DNA from: Chelydra serpentina
Lineage: Eukaryota > Chordata > Testudines > Chelydridae
Assembly: GCA_037349315.1 (NCBI GenBank)
Contig: JBAIAC010000007.1
Span: 6,634,001-6,698,000 of the forward strand
Length of the DNA: 64,000 bases
Direction: 5' to 3'
Both the position numbers and the translations under genes were made by a program. Below the pieces are notes generated by a model. That model did not search any database and was not told where the DNA came from. It was given only the letters and a program-made list of their open reading frames with translations. Below, in pieces: positions 24,901 through 39,400 of this stretch. Position 1 is the stretch's first letter, and every line of letters begins with the position of its first letter.

Positions 24901-27900
24901 TTACCTTTGCTGTATCAATATTTAGATTCTTTCTTTCTCGGGCAATTGTTGATTGCAAAAGGAGTAGGTCAGAATCGAGGTCATATCTATGAAGCAAAGC
25001 CAATGCAGACACATTAAGGAGCGAACATGAACAAAGAACTATGACCAATAGCCCATTAAATGTTACATGTTCTTACTCTCATACCTTTAGTGTAAACACA
25101 ACATACAATTTTTTTGAATGCACCTTGAACTTTTATCAAATACAGAGATTTTCTACTCAGCAGTGGGCGCTTCCCAGGTACCCACCTGACTAATATACAA
25201 CTTGTGAAGCAGATAAAGCCAGCCAGTGACAATGGGTATGTCTACAATGCAACCGGAGATTTGATAGCGGCATGTGTAGACATACCTGCACCAGTTGTGA
25301 TCTAGCTAGCTTGCTAAAAATAGCAGTGAAGATGTGGCAGCACAGACTTCAGTGTGAGCTATACTAGATGCATCTTCACTGCTAATTTTAACTTCTAGTG
25401 CTAAGGAGGCCTACCTAAGCTGCAATCACATCTCTGAATGCAGTGTAGACATACCCAGTGATATCAGCCATGTGGACGGAATACAAATTGAAAACAAATT
25501 CATAAGCCTTGCTACTGATGGATGTTGTGCGCTTGCGTGTCTTAGAAAGGGGAGGAGAAGCATGACATCTATTCACTTTCCTTGCTCCTCATGCAGGATT
25601 GACCATGGTCAAGCAAAGAGCCAGCTGGCCCATCCTCCTAGCTAGAGGAAAAATGTGAGAAGGAAGAAATCTGACAAAGGAGGAAAGAATTTAAGAAAGG
25701 AAGAGGAGAAAAACTGGTGGCTTCATAACAAAGAAATGTGGAAACTTGAGAACCCCACGTGGCTTGGGCTTTGGGATCTGTGCCAAACACAGGGAAAGAA
25801 GGAACATATTGCGGCAGATCTTCAGTTTAACTTAACTGACTAAGGCCCTTGCCCATTATATAATATGAGGTGGAGCTAGAGAAAGAAAATGTAGAGCAAA
25901 AAAGGCACCTCACGCACTTTGGCGACTATAAAAAATCAGTCATATAAAGGGAATGCTTTTGTCATATCAGCCAGTGAAATTCACTGCAACATGTCAAAGG
26001 CCCTGAGCCTGTGAACATGTATACATGTGCTTCAATTTATTACCATGAATAGTCCCACTGAAGTCAACACTCATGGTAGTAAAATGAAGCATGTACAAAA
26101 ATGTTGGCAGGTCAGGACCATGTTCGGGTACTGGACTGCAGCTAGATTTTGAAAAGAAAAGAATAGTTTTATTACTAATAATGACACGTGTAGTTATGCC
26201 AGCTAGAAAAAGGGTAGTCAAACTTCAGGGTTCAAGGCAATAAGCTCATTTACACAGGGCTCCCAGGATTAATATTTTCCCTATGGTTAGGTGCTCTTGC
26301 CTTCCTCCAAAGCATCAGGTACTGGCCATGGGTGGAGGCAAGATCTTGGATTTCAACTGGAAATCTGATTTGCGAAGAAAATTCCCATGTTGCATTTTTC
26401 CATCAGCTGAAAAAACACTTAATTTCAAAACTGTTAAAAAGATCAGAGAATGCGTACATTTCACTATAGCCCTTCAGTCGGGGTAATCTGGGAGCCAAAT
26501 GATGAGCTCAGTAGTGCCATTTAAAGCAATCCATGGCTCAACTTCCTCCCTGCCCCTTTGGGGTGTCTTTTACCTTTGGGAGCACATGGAGGGGGTAGTC
26601 CCTGCCCTACAGAGCACAGAGATTGTAGCTGTGCAGGAGGGCAACAGAGTGCATTGGTGGTGATGTGTACCCTCCCCAGCCCACACACGCAGAGCAGCTG
26701 GGCACAATTCTGGCCCTATGTACACTGTATGTGAATATTTACTCCAAGGCAACTACCTCAAATTCACCAATATATCATTTGAGTTACTTTTCGTGTGTGT
26801 GTGCCCACTGAAGTCAATTGAAGTCAGTGGGATTCTTTCCATGAGCACTGGACTGGCCCCTAAAATATTGCTATTTTGATTTAAGTCAGCCATTCCGTGT
26901 CTTTATAAACAATCACACAAACAGAAAGACTGACAGGTGACCTGCAATATTTTAGAAAGAGGGGTAGTTTTGATTCCCAGGAATAGCACTGGATTGTGCA
27001 ACCAGTGCACGGATTAGATGCCAAAGCTACATTTATAAATACAATAGCTGACTTGAAGTTATTTACCATTCTATATATTTAATTATTCAAATAATTTATT
27101 AAATCTGGCTGGTTACAAACAAATACTGTTAACTCCTTAAAGATTACAGAAATATTAAATGCTGATACAAGTTTAGCAAAGAGAACAAAGAATCAAATCA
27201 CCTACTTCCTTTTGCAGACTTCCAGCTTTTCTGTCATTTTAAGTTCTAATTCCATTGATAGTTGTTCGTTTATTTCTTGCAGTTGTGCTATCTGAACTTT
27301 CTCATTAAAAATAATCTATTAAAAATTAAATTAGGTAGTACTGATACCTAATTCATTTACTGCTACTTCTTATCTTTTTTAAAGACCATGTAATTTTTGC
27401 ATATGATTTTTGTGTAACTTTTTAATATTCATTCTGAAATGTCACAAGCAAAACCATTAGCCAATATACAAAAAAAAGATATTTAAGGTACTAGTCAAGC
27501 CAGTGCTTTGCTATATTTACTCTATTTTATCACTAACAGTGTTAATAAACCGAGTCACAGTGGTAACCAAAAGAGATTTAAAGATCTTTGAGCTACAAAC
27601 TCTATCCTCTAACTTGTCTTCCCTGCAGAGTTAATTTGAATTATAATTTGAGTTCAGCCCCTAACGCAACTCCTGTCCACACACACAAACCTTAACAAGT
27701 GCAGTAGCGCTTTTAACTCAAGTTGGCTGACCTATCAGGAGGTATGGGCTGACTGATCAGGAAGTATGGACCGACCCATCAGCTGCTAATCCAGTCACTT
27801 TGTGCTGCTCATGTGTTATTTCACCACATCTACCCTATGGGGACTGTAGGAGCATAGCCGTGGCACCATAGCTGTGCCAGCACAACTCCATAGTGTACTC

Positions 27901-30378
27901 GCAAACTACAGCAACGGCAGGAGTTTTCCGTCATTGTAGAAACATCACCTCCCCAAGCGATGGTAGCTAAGGCCATGTCTGCTCTACCTATGCAGACCTA
28001 ATTTATGTCGGCATACAGCCACTGCAGTTATTAAATCGCTTGTGTGTGTGCACACTTGACTCCATGGGTCGACAATGCACGGTCCTCACCAGGAGCACTA
28101 ATATCGATTGCACTGTCAGGGTGGCGCATCATGGGACGGTTCCTCAAAGCAAGTGACAGTCGACGTAAGCAACCCAGTGTCTACACTGACACTGTGTTGG
28201 TCTAATTACATTGACCATGACTCTGTGCTGCTGGGGGGGGGTGGTGTTATTAAATCAGCATACAGAGGCACTAATGTCAGCGGGAGTCAAATGTTACATG
28301 AAGAGACTTTCACAGCTAGGTTGACGCAAAGCAGCTTATGTTGACTAACTGCATAGTGCAGACCAGGCCTGAGTTGATGGAAACATTCCTAGTTGCATCT
28401 ACACTGTGAGATAGGTTGTCACAGCTACGGCTGTAGATTTTTCACATCCTTGAGCACTGTACCTACATTGACCTAAATTTTAAGTGTAGACAGGCCTAAC
28501 TCAAGAGGAATTAACTAAAGTGTAGATAACTCAAGTTACCGCTGCAGTGAAGACATAGGGTAAGAGAACAGAGGAAGACACTGATCTCTCCCTACATTTT
28601 TAAGAGAAGTTATTCCTCTGAAAAAACAAGGGAAAACTGTTTTTGGACTATATGGGGTAAAAATGGTAGCCAGTATTGCATGGAAAGCATAGAAATCCCA
28701 ATTACTCTTTTCATCCTATTAGCTCTCACTTCCCAGATCTTGAGATGCCCTACATTGTTTTTATTCATGCATCAATGGGAGCTGTGTTATTTTGTCCAAC
28801 TTACCTTTGAGAGTCCTGTGCAATGGGGCTTCCATCACTTCCTTTGGTTGATTATTCTATATTCTTATACCTCTTATTGCCAAGATCTCTTTCCTGATTC
28901 TACTTTCTACTATTCCCATTGCTCCTAGTTATGCCACCTTGGACCACACTAAATAACCCCTTTTCCTGTTTGGTATTTTTAGCCATCAAGTATTTACAAT
29001 TTGTCATTTCTCCTCGTTAGCCTTGATCCTGCAACTGATTCTGCTTGGACAATAATCTGGTGCCAGTTACAGGATTGGGTCCTGTGTCATCATCTAGCTG
29101 AGCCTTTGTACGTATATAAAGTACATGTCTGCATGGGAAAACTGACTGCCATAGCTATAGCAGAACAATTATTCTGCTATAGCAATACTGGTATCATTCC
29201 TCCATGTGGACACTCTATTCCAGACCAAAAGTGACTTTATTATGGAATAATTACTGGTTAATAATGCCAGTTAATTTCCTCATGTAGACAAGTCCTTAGC
29301 TCTTTTATTCTTTCTTCATAGAAGTTGGTCTCTCCAGCCCTCTTCTCTCAAATCCCTCCAGTTTGTCCAGCTTTTAAATTAAAAGTTGATGCTCTTTACA
29401 GTAAAAATTTGCATTGAAATAAGAACTCTATTGCTAGAATCTAGTTATTTTCTCCTTACCGTTGTATTTTCAGCTATCTCAGACTGCACAGCCAATAGCT
29501 TTAGGGACAAGTTTTCAAATTCATCCTTTTTTTCTGAAGTTTTTATCTTCTGAAGATCAAGTTTTGTTTTCATCTCTGCGTTCTACATTTAAAAATATAA
29601 CCAGTTTTACAAGCTACTATGTATTGCTTAACTAAAAAAGAAAGTCTCTATATTTGTAAATAGGGAAATCTCTGGAGCCTTTCAGTAAAAAGTGTTATAC
29701 TAAGGGGAAAATTATACTAGAAGAAAAGAACTTTCTACAGGGACACAGTATTAATTTAGGCTCTGACCCAGCAAAGACTTATATGCTATAAACCAGGGGT
29801 TGGCAACCTTTCAGAAGTGGTGTGCCGAGTCTTCATTTATTCACTCGAATTTAAGGTTTCGCGTGCCAGTAATACATTTTAACATTTTTAGAAGGTCTCT
29901 TTCTATACGTCTTTAATATATAACTAAACTATTTTTGTATATAAAGTAAATAAGGTTTTTAAAATGCTTAAGAAGCTTTACTTAAAATTAAATTAAAATG
30001 GAAAGCCCCCCAGACCGGTGGCCAGGACCTAGGTAGTGTGAGTGCCACTGAAAATCAGCTCGCGTGCCGCTTTTGGCACCTGTGCCATAGGTTGCCTACC
30101 CCTGCTATAAACAGTCCCACTAACTTACACGGGACTACTCACAGTGCATAAAATTAGGCATGTGATTAGGTCCTGGCAGTACTAGGCTTATAATTTGTTC
30201 TGCAGAAAAATATTTTTGTCAAACTAAAAGAATATAACATCCTTTAAGAAGTATTTTATGGCATTTTTCAAAACAGAAATCAAGTCAGTAAGACAAAATA
30301 TAAAATAAATATATTTTTCTTTTCTCTCTCTCCTCATATTAAAGTAATTAAACAGGAGGAGTCAGAATTCAATAGGCA

Positions 30379-30412
<34 letters not shown>

Positions 30413-33400
30413 TATATATATATATATAAAAGCTCTTGTATTCTCTTAAATTCCATAGTGTGTGTTGCACCCCAGCTCCCCACTCCAATATAAAGATTTG
30501 TTAGGAAGTCACTTTTCTGTTGTAGTGGTATGAAGGCATAATTTGACTCCATGAGAGCAAACTGTGTAAAATGTTTAGCATAAATATTATTATGATTTAT
30601 TATTTGTATGATCATAGTACTCGGGAGCCCTACTCATGGACCCCATTGTTCTAGGCACTGAACAAACATCAACATTTCAGTATAATTCCTAAAACCATTT
30701 CAGTTTTGCAGCTATATTAACCTGTATACGTTTATGAGTCTAGAGTACAGCGCATGATATTTACCTTTCTAGCCCACATTTCTTCTTCATCATTAAATAT
30801 TTTTATTTCTTTAGCTAGACCATCTTTCACTTCTTGCACAGCATTCATTAACTTGATTATTTCTTGTTCTGCATCCCTTTTTTTGTTGCAAAACTCATTT
30901 AAAAGTATATTTGTGTTAGCTTTCTGTGCCATCTGCTGGTTCAGTAAGTCTACAGCTTCTCCATGCTGGACCCACAGCCACTCTTGCTCCTTACTGGCAA
31001 AAATAAATCAGAGACAGATTATACTGCAAACTTGCCATAAGGATTCAAGTCCTGGTCCAAAGCCTGCTGAAGTCAGTAAAAACACTGCAGTGTACCTCTA
31101 GACCTGAACCTTTATTTTCTACCTTTCAACAAAGTAAAGCGCACATTAATGACTCTGACAAGTATAGCACCATATATATATATATAAAATAGTTATAATA
31201 TATATATAGAATATAGGTACAGTAGTGCATCTAGAATTGCCTGTAATTAAGACTGTCTAAGCGTGTCCATTTTAAGGGTTCATTTTCAATTGCTTATAGC
31301 ATTCTCAAAGTTTTACTTCTTCAGGTGTGAATATTTTCTGAAAGTTTAATACAAAATAGATTAACTGTTTTCCAACACAGAAGGAAGAAAAATATATCAG
31401 CTTTCCTGCTGTAAGAAACTACACTATGATCTCTTTTTGAACAACTCTAACTCCTTGGCAAAAAGTAAAAGGAACATGAAATCTGGCATGGACAAAGCAA
31501 ATGCCCCCACATCCCAATGGGACAATGTGGAAGAGGAATTTTCATGAGGGGGGTGTTTGCAGAGATTTTGGCCTGGTCTACAATTAAAGTTTATACCAAT
31601 ATAGTTATGTCACTCAGGGATGTGAAAAATTCACATTCCCTAGCCAGGATAGCTATGAGGACAAAATCCCCAGCGTAGGGCGTTTGTTGTCATCATTAAT
31701 GTTTGGAGAAGTGGTGTTCCCATACTGGCAGAATTCCTCCTTCTCTCAATGTATGCTGTGTCTATACTAGGAGATTATGCTGACACAGCTATGCCTGGCA
31801 TTGCCCCCCAAAGCATTAGGGGGATGTCTCAGTATAAACACGTAACTCAGAGTTCTCTCCCACAGGTGGTGATCTGGGGCTGCAAATTCAAAACTATCTT
31901 TACTTCTGACTGTCCTCTGACATTCATTGTTGCAGGCAGAAGGCTCTCCAGCCCCTGCCACTGTCACCATAGCCAGATCTGCAGTCACTTTCCTATAAGC
32001 CAGGCTATCATTACAGCAGGGGGCAGTTGGCATCAGGCAGTGACACAAAAGATCTTCAAAACAGAGCTGCTACTGCAGCAAAGAGCTGCCTAGGAAAATT
32101 TTCAGCTCACTGCAGAAGCAAGGGACAGCACTGTTCACCAGGCTCTTTCATTTCTCCTTAATCCTCTATCAATATGATTTACTGAAACTTGAAGCAAATA
32201 CATACATACCACATCGCAGCATTCTGGGTTTCACAAAGGATTTGTTTCTGATTCAGTGATTCGATTTCAGACGTGATGTTTTTCAGTGCAGTCTGTAATT
32301 CATTTATTTTAGCAGTATTGGAGTCACAGGCCGCAGCAACAAGAGCTAGAAAAATAACATGTGCAGTTGTTGCAAAAAAACCCAAAAACAAAACAGAACA
32401 TGTATATCAACAATCTGAATATGGCTTATTTTCTGTAATCTTTAATGCATTACTGTAGGAACTGTCAACTATAGGTCCCCAGCTGCGAGTCTCTTACTTT
32501 AGGGATACATTTTGTCTCCCCACTTATATTCTCGGAGTTGGTTAACTTGACACTACCTTCCAACTCCTTGGTCACCATTTCTGGAAGATTCTGGAGTTTT
32601 AAACGGAGATTACTATTTTTGATGGTCTCCTCTTCTAGAAGTTCAAGGGTATGTCTTCTTAATTTTTCCTGACAATTAACAAATAGATGATCATGCAAAG
32701 GTTAGATTCAATCTCAATCACTTCTAAACTCTTAATTCTCCCCCTTTATACATGGCTACTCTAGCCTAGGCACTCCCACCCTCCAGTTGTCCTCCAAAAA
32801 ACCTTGTCCCATGGAGGGCTGGCCAGAGCCATGTTGGTGTGGCAGCTCCAGGATTCTCATGTGGGGCAGTCCTTAAAGGGGCAGACCCTCTCCCCACTCC
32901 AAAAGCTGTGTTGGGGGAGCAGCTGCGCCAGAACCACATTGTTGGGGGCAGATCCTGGCTCTCAGCTTCTGTTTTTGGGGGGATCATTTAAATGTCAGAA
33001 AAAAACCCTTAAATCCTGGGCTGGCAAACTGGCGGGTCAGCTCCTAGCTGTGGACTACTAGGATGTGTGTTGGAGGCACCCTTAAATAGGCACCTATCAA
33101 AGCTAGGCTGGAGTCACTGCTGAGAGGAGTCCTTAAATGGGCAGACCCCCTGAAACTGTACAGTGGGGGTGGGGAGTTGGATCAGTGCTGTGCTGATACA
33201 GTTTCCAGCTGGAGGTGGGTGGGGAAGCGTGGCTGGTCCATAAATAAGTGGTGACCTAGGCGGTTGCCTACAAGACCTATGCCTAATGCCTGACCTGCCT
33301 TTTTGTGACTTCCCTTCAGTTTTGCTAACAGCTATCTTCATCAGCCTAAGCAAGATGGAAAGAAAAGAGGCAGCCCAAGCCCATTCCTCAAATACTCAAT

Positions 33401-36400
33401 TCTACATGCCTACACGTACACCCAGTACACACTGCTCTCCTTAAGTGTAGAAAGACTAAAGAGTTGGCAATAATATACAAGAAACACAATGAAAATATGA
33501 AGGTTTCACTGGAGAGGAATTTTATCCTCAATTTGTAGTAAAAGTGGAAAAGAAAACACTTTTACTGAACTGAGCTAGTGACATAAAAATAACTCACGAA
33601 TAAGTTGATTAATAAGATGAATAAGGCTAAGATTTAGTCATGGGTATTTTTAGTAAAAGTCATGGACAGATCACGGGCAATAAACAAAAATTAATGGCCC
33701 ATGACCTGTCCATGACTTTTACTATATAAATACCCCTGACTAAAACTTAGCAGCTCCTGGGGCCAGGGGGTGCTACTGCTCTGTGGGGTCCCAGGGACCA
33801 ATGGCTAGCCCCTGCACTGGCCGAGGGGGCTGACTGCCCTCAGCAAACCGCTGCTCTGAGGTCCCGGTGCCTGCTGCTCAGGCGCTTCCCGGGGGCCGCC
33901 CCCAGAACCGCTGCTTGGGTGCTCCCCGGAGCCAGCTGCCCGAGGCCGCCCGAGCAGCGGTCAGTGCGGCTGGCCCCGGGGCTGCTCCAGCAGCAGCCAG
34001 TGTGGCTGGCCACGGGGCGCCCAAGAAGCTGGCCCCACGGCCAGCTGCTCTGGCTGCCCTGGGGTCAGCCACACCACCCACTACAGCTGCAAAAGTCATG
34101 GAGGTGGTGGAAAGTCATGGAATCCATGACTTCTGCAACCTCCGTGACAGAATTGCAGCCTTAATGATGAATTACTGAAGAGGAGGGTTGAAACAGGTGA
34201 GCTGGAGTAGTAGTGAAGGAGGAAAGGAGAGTTTAATAAGAGATTCACATTTACCAGCGGATAAATTAAAGAGATTCTTTTAAACGTCTTTTATTTGAAA
34301 CCACTTCGGCTTTAATGTCTACTGTGGCCTTATGACAGATGCCAATCATGTATGAACAGCCATTCCCAGTTAAGAAATATCACAGGTGACTCCCTAACCA
34401 CGCACATGGGAGTTCTTGTCTCTCTGTAGTGAAGGACACAGAGTTGCTCCAGGAAAGAGTGCATTGGGGTTAGAGGGCAAAACATCTAGGTGAAAATAAC
34501 TTATTTGCTTTATTGGTGTAATACAGGCTTTTCTATCGTGCTCATCACTGCAGCATCTGAGCAACTCACAATCAATAATGAATGTATCCTCACAATATCC
34601 CTATGAGGTATAGAGGTATTTTTTTCATTCATACAGATGGGATTAAGTGAAAGAATAAGGCCCTTATCCTCCAAAGAGCTCTGCACAAGCAGACTTTGCA
34701 CTCATGTGGAGCCCCATTAATTTCAGTGAGGTTCCACCCACAAAAGCTCATTGCAAGACTGGGGCCTAAATCACTTGCTCTAAACCAAAATAGGAAGTCT
34801 GTGAGAGCACTGGGAACCCAGATCTGGAGTCCCAATCCATTGCATTGACCACAAGAGCATCCTTCCTCTCTTGACTTCAGTGCAACTGCACCCACAGAAA
34901 TCAAGCCCACACGTGCACTTCCATGCCTGCATCTCATGTTTCTCAACTGGCACCCAGATCCCTTCTCCTGCCAGAACCTGCAGCAGCTCCTCTCAGTGCC
35001 AAGCACCAGTGGGAAGCCTCGAGCCAACAGGAAGGTATAGAGGGTAGACAGGGAGCACTCCTGCTTAGGGGGAGCATGGCCAGCATCCAGGTCCAACTCT
35101 GCCTTCCTGGGCCTCCTGCCAGAACCCACTGTAGCTCCTCTCAGTGCCATGGACCAACAGGAAGCCTTGAATAAGCAGACAGCATTAAGGATTTAGGTGA
35201 GGGGCAGAAGGGGCAAGTCAGGCTGCTTTCCTTGTCCAGCCTGGCAGGGAGCTGTGGTGTGGGGAAAGCCAGGGGGAGGGGGAGCCTGTGCCACTGCCGC
35301 TGGGGCAGAGGTACCTCATTAGTATGCTCCTGCCCACTCCAAGCTGCAATGGCAACTTCCTTACATCCGCAGGGAAGATGAGAAGGGGAGCAGGGCCAGA
35401 TGTGGAGCAGAGGGAGCAGGAGCAGGGCTGGATGTAGTATAGTGCACCCATTGAACTGGGAGGTTACATCTGCCCCTGCTCCAAAGTAACAGAACCCCAC
35501 ATTTTCCCTGGCTGTGTGATTTATCTTGGTAGGGTTTGGATTAGTTGGGTTATATTATATGGGCCAAATTGTGCACTTTGCAATGTGCACGCACAGCTTC
35601 CACTGACTTCAGCTGGAGTTGTCTTCCCTTCTCTGACGGGAGAATATGACCTTCAGAGCAGAACGTTGCTTATTATACGATAGTAAAATATTCATTTCAC
35701 TCATTTCACACTGTAAATCTTTCTCATATACAAGTGACTCTAAATACTTTATACTTTTAGGTTTTATGTTACCAGTTTCTTAATAGCTTCGATAGCGTCC
35801 TCGAGGTGTTGCACAGCTTCCTCACGGAATGCACATGCTTCATTTTTCAGTTGTATTTCTAAATTAAAAACATTGTAAAATTAAAAGCTTCAATTTTTTC
35901 CCTTAACCTTAAAATCATATATTCATACTACTATGTTATTTTAGAAATATTATTCTAATAGAGATGGCTTTATTCCCAAACTATTTGCTAAATTGATTAC
36001 TGTCATGGTTCTAAACTACGGCAGCACCTTTTACATTCCTCAAATTAAAGACATAAGAAATTAAGTATAAAGTTCTAGGGGAATATTGCATGACAGACAT
36101 GACCAAATACTAGATAAACCTTACTGAACTAAGTTAAACCCTACTGTATTAGGCTTAAGTAGTTTAGGAGTTCATTGTATTACAATGCAAAGGTTTATGT
36201 ATTATTGGGGGACTGTATGGAACTTTTTTAGGAAGACATCATTAATGCAATATTTGCAAAGAATTATGTTCTTCAAAGAACTGTTTGGGACAATACATAT
36301 GAATCTGGTTTCCTAGGACAATGGTTCTCAACCAGGGGTCTGGGGTCCCCTGGCAGGCCACGGGCAGGTTTCAGGGGGTTTGCCAAGCATGGACGGCATT

Positions 36401-39400
36401 AGACTCACTAGGGCCCAGGGCAGAAAGCCCCATCACCCGGGGCTGAAGCTGAGGCATGAGCAACTTAGCTTCACGGTGCCTCCTGTGGCATGGGGCCCTG
36501 GACAATTGCCCTGCTTGCTACCCCTTAACAATGACCTTTTCTATACAGAAAAACAGTTGTCATGGCACAGGTGGGCCATGCAGTTTTTACAGCATGTTAG
36601 GGCGGCCTCAGAAAGAAAATATTGAGAACCCCTGTCCTAAGAGATACTCGGGATGCCTTTTGAAGCTACTACCTGGAGCATAGGCACTGACTTCCCCTCT
36701 GCCCGGTGGGTGCTCAATCCTGCCCTGCCCCTGCCCCACCTCTTCCCTGCGCTCGCCCTGCCCCCATTCCTCCCCTTCCCCAAAGTCCCCGCCCTTTCTC
36801 CGCCTCCTCGCCTGAGCGTATGGTGTCCCCACTCCTCCCCCTCCGTCCCGGAAAGTCCTAAGTGCTGCCAAACAGCTGTTAGGCAGCGTTTGGTGGGGGG
36901 GCGGGGAGAGAAGGAGGCGAGGAGGAGGAAGCTTGGCTGCCGGTGGGTGCAGAGCACCTACTAATTTTTCCCCGTCGATGCTCGAGCTCCGGAACATCCA
37001 CGGAGTCAGCGTCTATCAGTGGCATTGCCAGGTTTAGAGTACTGGGGGAGCGGAGCTAAAAAAAGGTGCTGGGAGCAAAAAGCGTCGGGAGCAAAAAAAG
37101 CCGTTGGGAGCAAAAAACAATGCTCCGTTCCGGCTGCAACACAGGAGCAAAAAGCGTCGGGAGCAAAAAAAGGCGCCGGGAGCAAAAAAAAATGCTCCGT
37201 TCCGGCTGCAGCGCAGAAGCAAAACGCGTCGGAGCACAAAAAAGGCACCACTTCTGCTCAGTGGGGGAGTGGCCGCTCCCCCTGTTCCCCCCCGGCTACG
37301 CTACTGGCACCTATGCCCTGGAAAGGTTCACATAATCTAGTTCAAACTGGATTCTCCAGGGGTCAACAGGCAAAGAAAGTTTTTTGGTTAAATAGCTTGG
37401 TAGTAACCTGATCCATAGCCTTCTTTCTGATCCAGCAAATGGTCAGGACCTCTGGTCCATAGAGGGCCCCAATCCTTAAGGAAAAACTGGAAGGACTTTG
37501 GCCTACTGAGGTCCCATAAGACAGGTGTTCTAGTTCTGAGCTGGGGCTGTCATGAACTTGTGACCACAAAATGGAGGCTGTGTCTTCACTAGGAAAAAAG
37601 GTGTGTTCTTAACTCATAATATTTAACTCTAAGTAAAACCCTAGGCTCTCCCCATTCTTTATTTGACCTGCTAACTTGGGTGAAAACTACAAACTGCCTT
37701 GTCTTCACTACAATTTTACTTCAAGTTAGTGGTCTTCATGCCAAGTTCTAACTTACGCCCTGTGTACCCCACTGTTGTCTCTGGGTCTGATTCTGATGAT
37801 CTGCCACTTTTATGCTGGTGTAACTCCTTTGACTTGAATTAAGTTACTTGTGATTCAACCAGCATAAGTGAGATCAGAAGGAAGGTCCATCGGATATAGT
37901 TGGCTTGCATGGGGATAAATCACAACAGAATTTGGCCCTGCGCTATAGGCCCAGCAGTAAGCAGCAATTACAGACAAGTCCCTTCAACAACAACATTCTG
38001 TCATTACAATCTCTCTACCACTTGCAGATCAACAGATCTGTAAGCCACTTTCCCCAGAAACAGGATAAATGTAGGGCATACTGTGCAAAAATAAAAATCA
38101 ATGTCACTAATTACACTGCTGCTTGTCAAGTCTTTTCTTGATTTTTCTTTACCTTTTTCCATTGCTTTAATTGTGTCTTCTCTCCCAGATTCCCTCTTGA
38201 TTCCTTTTATCTATTTGGTCTTCTCTCTCTACCTCATTTTTAATTCAAAAGCTAACACTGTCCCCTTTACAGGCCCTTATAATGTATCCTTCCTATTTTG
38301 TGTTGCCATCCTTCCCCTCCCTCATTGTGTCTTTAATTGTTTTCCTACCCCCTCTCTCTCCCTTCCATGGTGGTGCCCTCTCCTCTTGCATTCCTCTTCC
38401 CCACCCAATTTTGCAGACAAAAAGGCTGAGCTAGGTGGCCCTCTGGGCAGGCCTATAGGCAGCTGACTATGAATGTCAAGCCCTGAATGACAGATCTTTT
38501 TACCTTTATATGGGAAAGCTGCTTCCACATCCTTGGGCAAAAAAAGAAATACAATAAATGCAGCCATTTATTATTTCACTCAATGCATCTGCCAGTTTTC
38601 TGGCATACTTACATTCACGACCATTTGTTAAATGGGATAATGCCCACTTACAACGTAGTATGTAGATTTTTTAAAAGGAGGTAAATCCCAACCAAACACA
38701 GGCTTAGAAAGGGAACCTGCAAAATGCAGAAAAGTACTCTTTATCCACAGGAAGATTCTGCTGATGACAAGGCAATATATGCAGGTCTCCATCCTCAGCC
38801 CTCTTTGCTCCTCCTACAGCTTATCTCTGAGTGAATCTCATCCATAATCGCAGCTCATTTACCATCTTTATGTTAATAATTCACAAACATTTCTCTCCCC
38901 TCTGGACCTGAGTCTATCTAAACCCAAAATCTCAGCCCGTCTTTCTGACATTTCTTTGTGGATGTCCAGCTGTCAAATGAAACTTAACATGACCTATTCT
39001 CCCTCCCCACCAAAGACCTCTACTTTCTCTACCACAATCATCATTCCTGTTGCTCAACAACATAATCTTGGATTCCTCTTTGACATGGCCCTGTCCTTTG
39101 ACCCACACACCCAGGCCATATCTAAAACTTGCCACTTCTTTCCTCCACAACATCTCCAAAAGTCGACTTTTCCTCTCATAAGAACAGCCATACGGGGTCA
39201 GACCAAAGGTCCATCTAGCCCAGTATCTTGTCTTCCGACAGTGGCCAATGCCAGGTGCTTCAAAGGGAATGAACAGAACACGTAATCATCAAGTGATCCA
39301 TCTGCCCATATTGCCAAAATTCTTGTCCAAGACCTAACCATGCTGTGCCTTAACTGTGATCAACCCTCTGACCTCAATGCCTGTTACCTCATTCTCCTCA

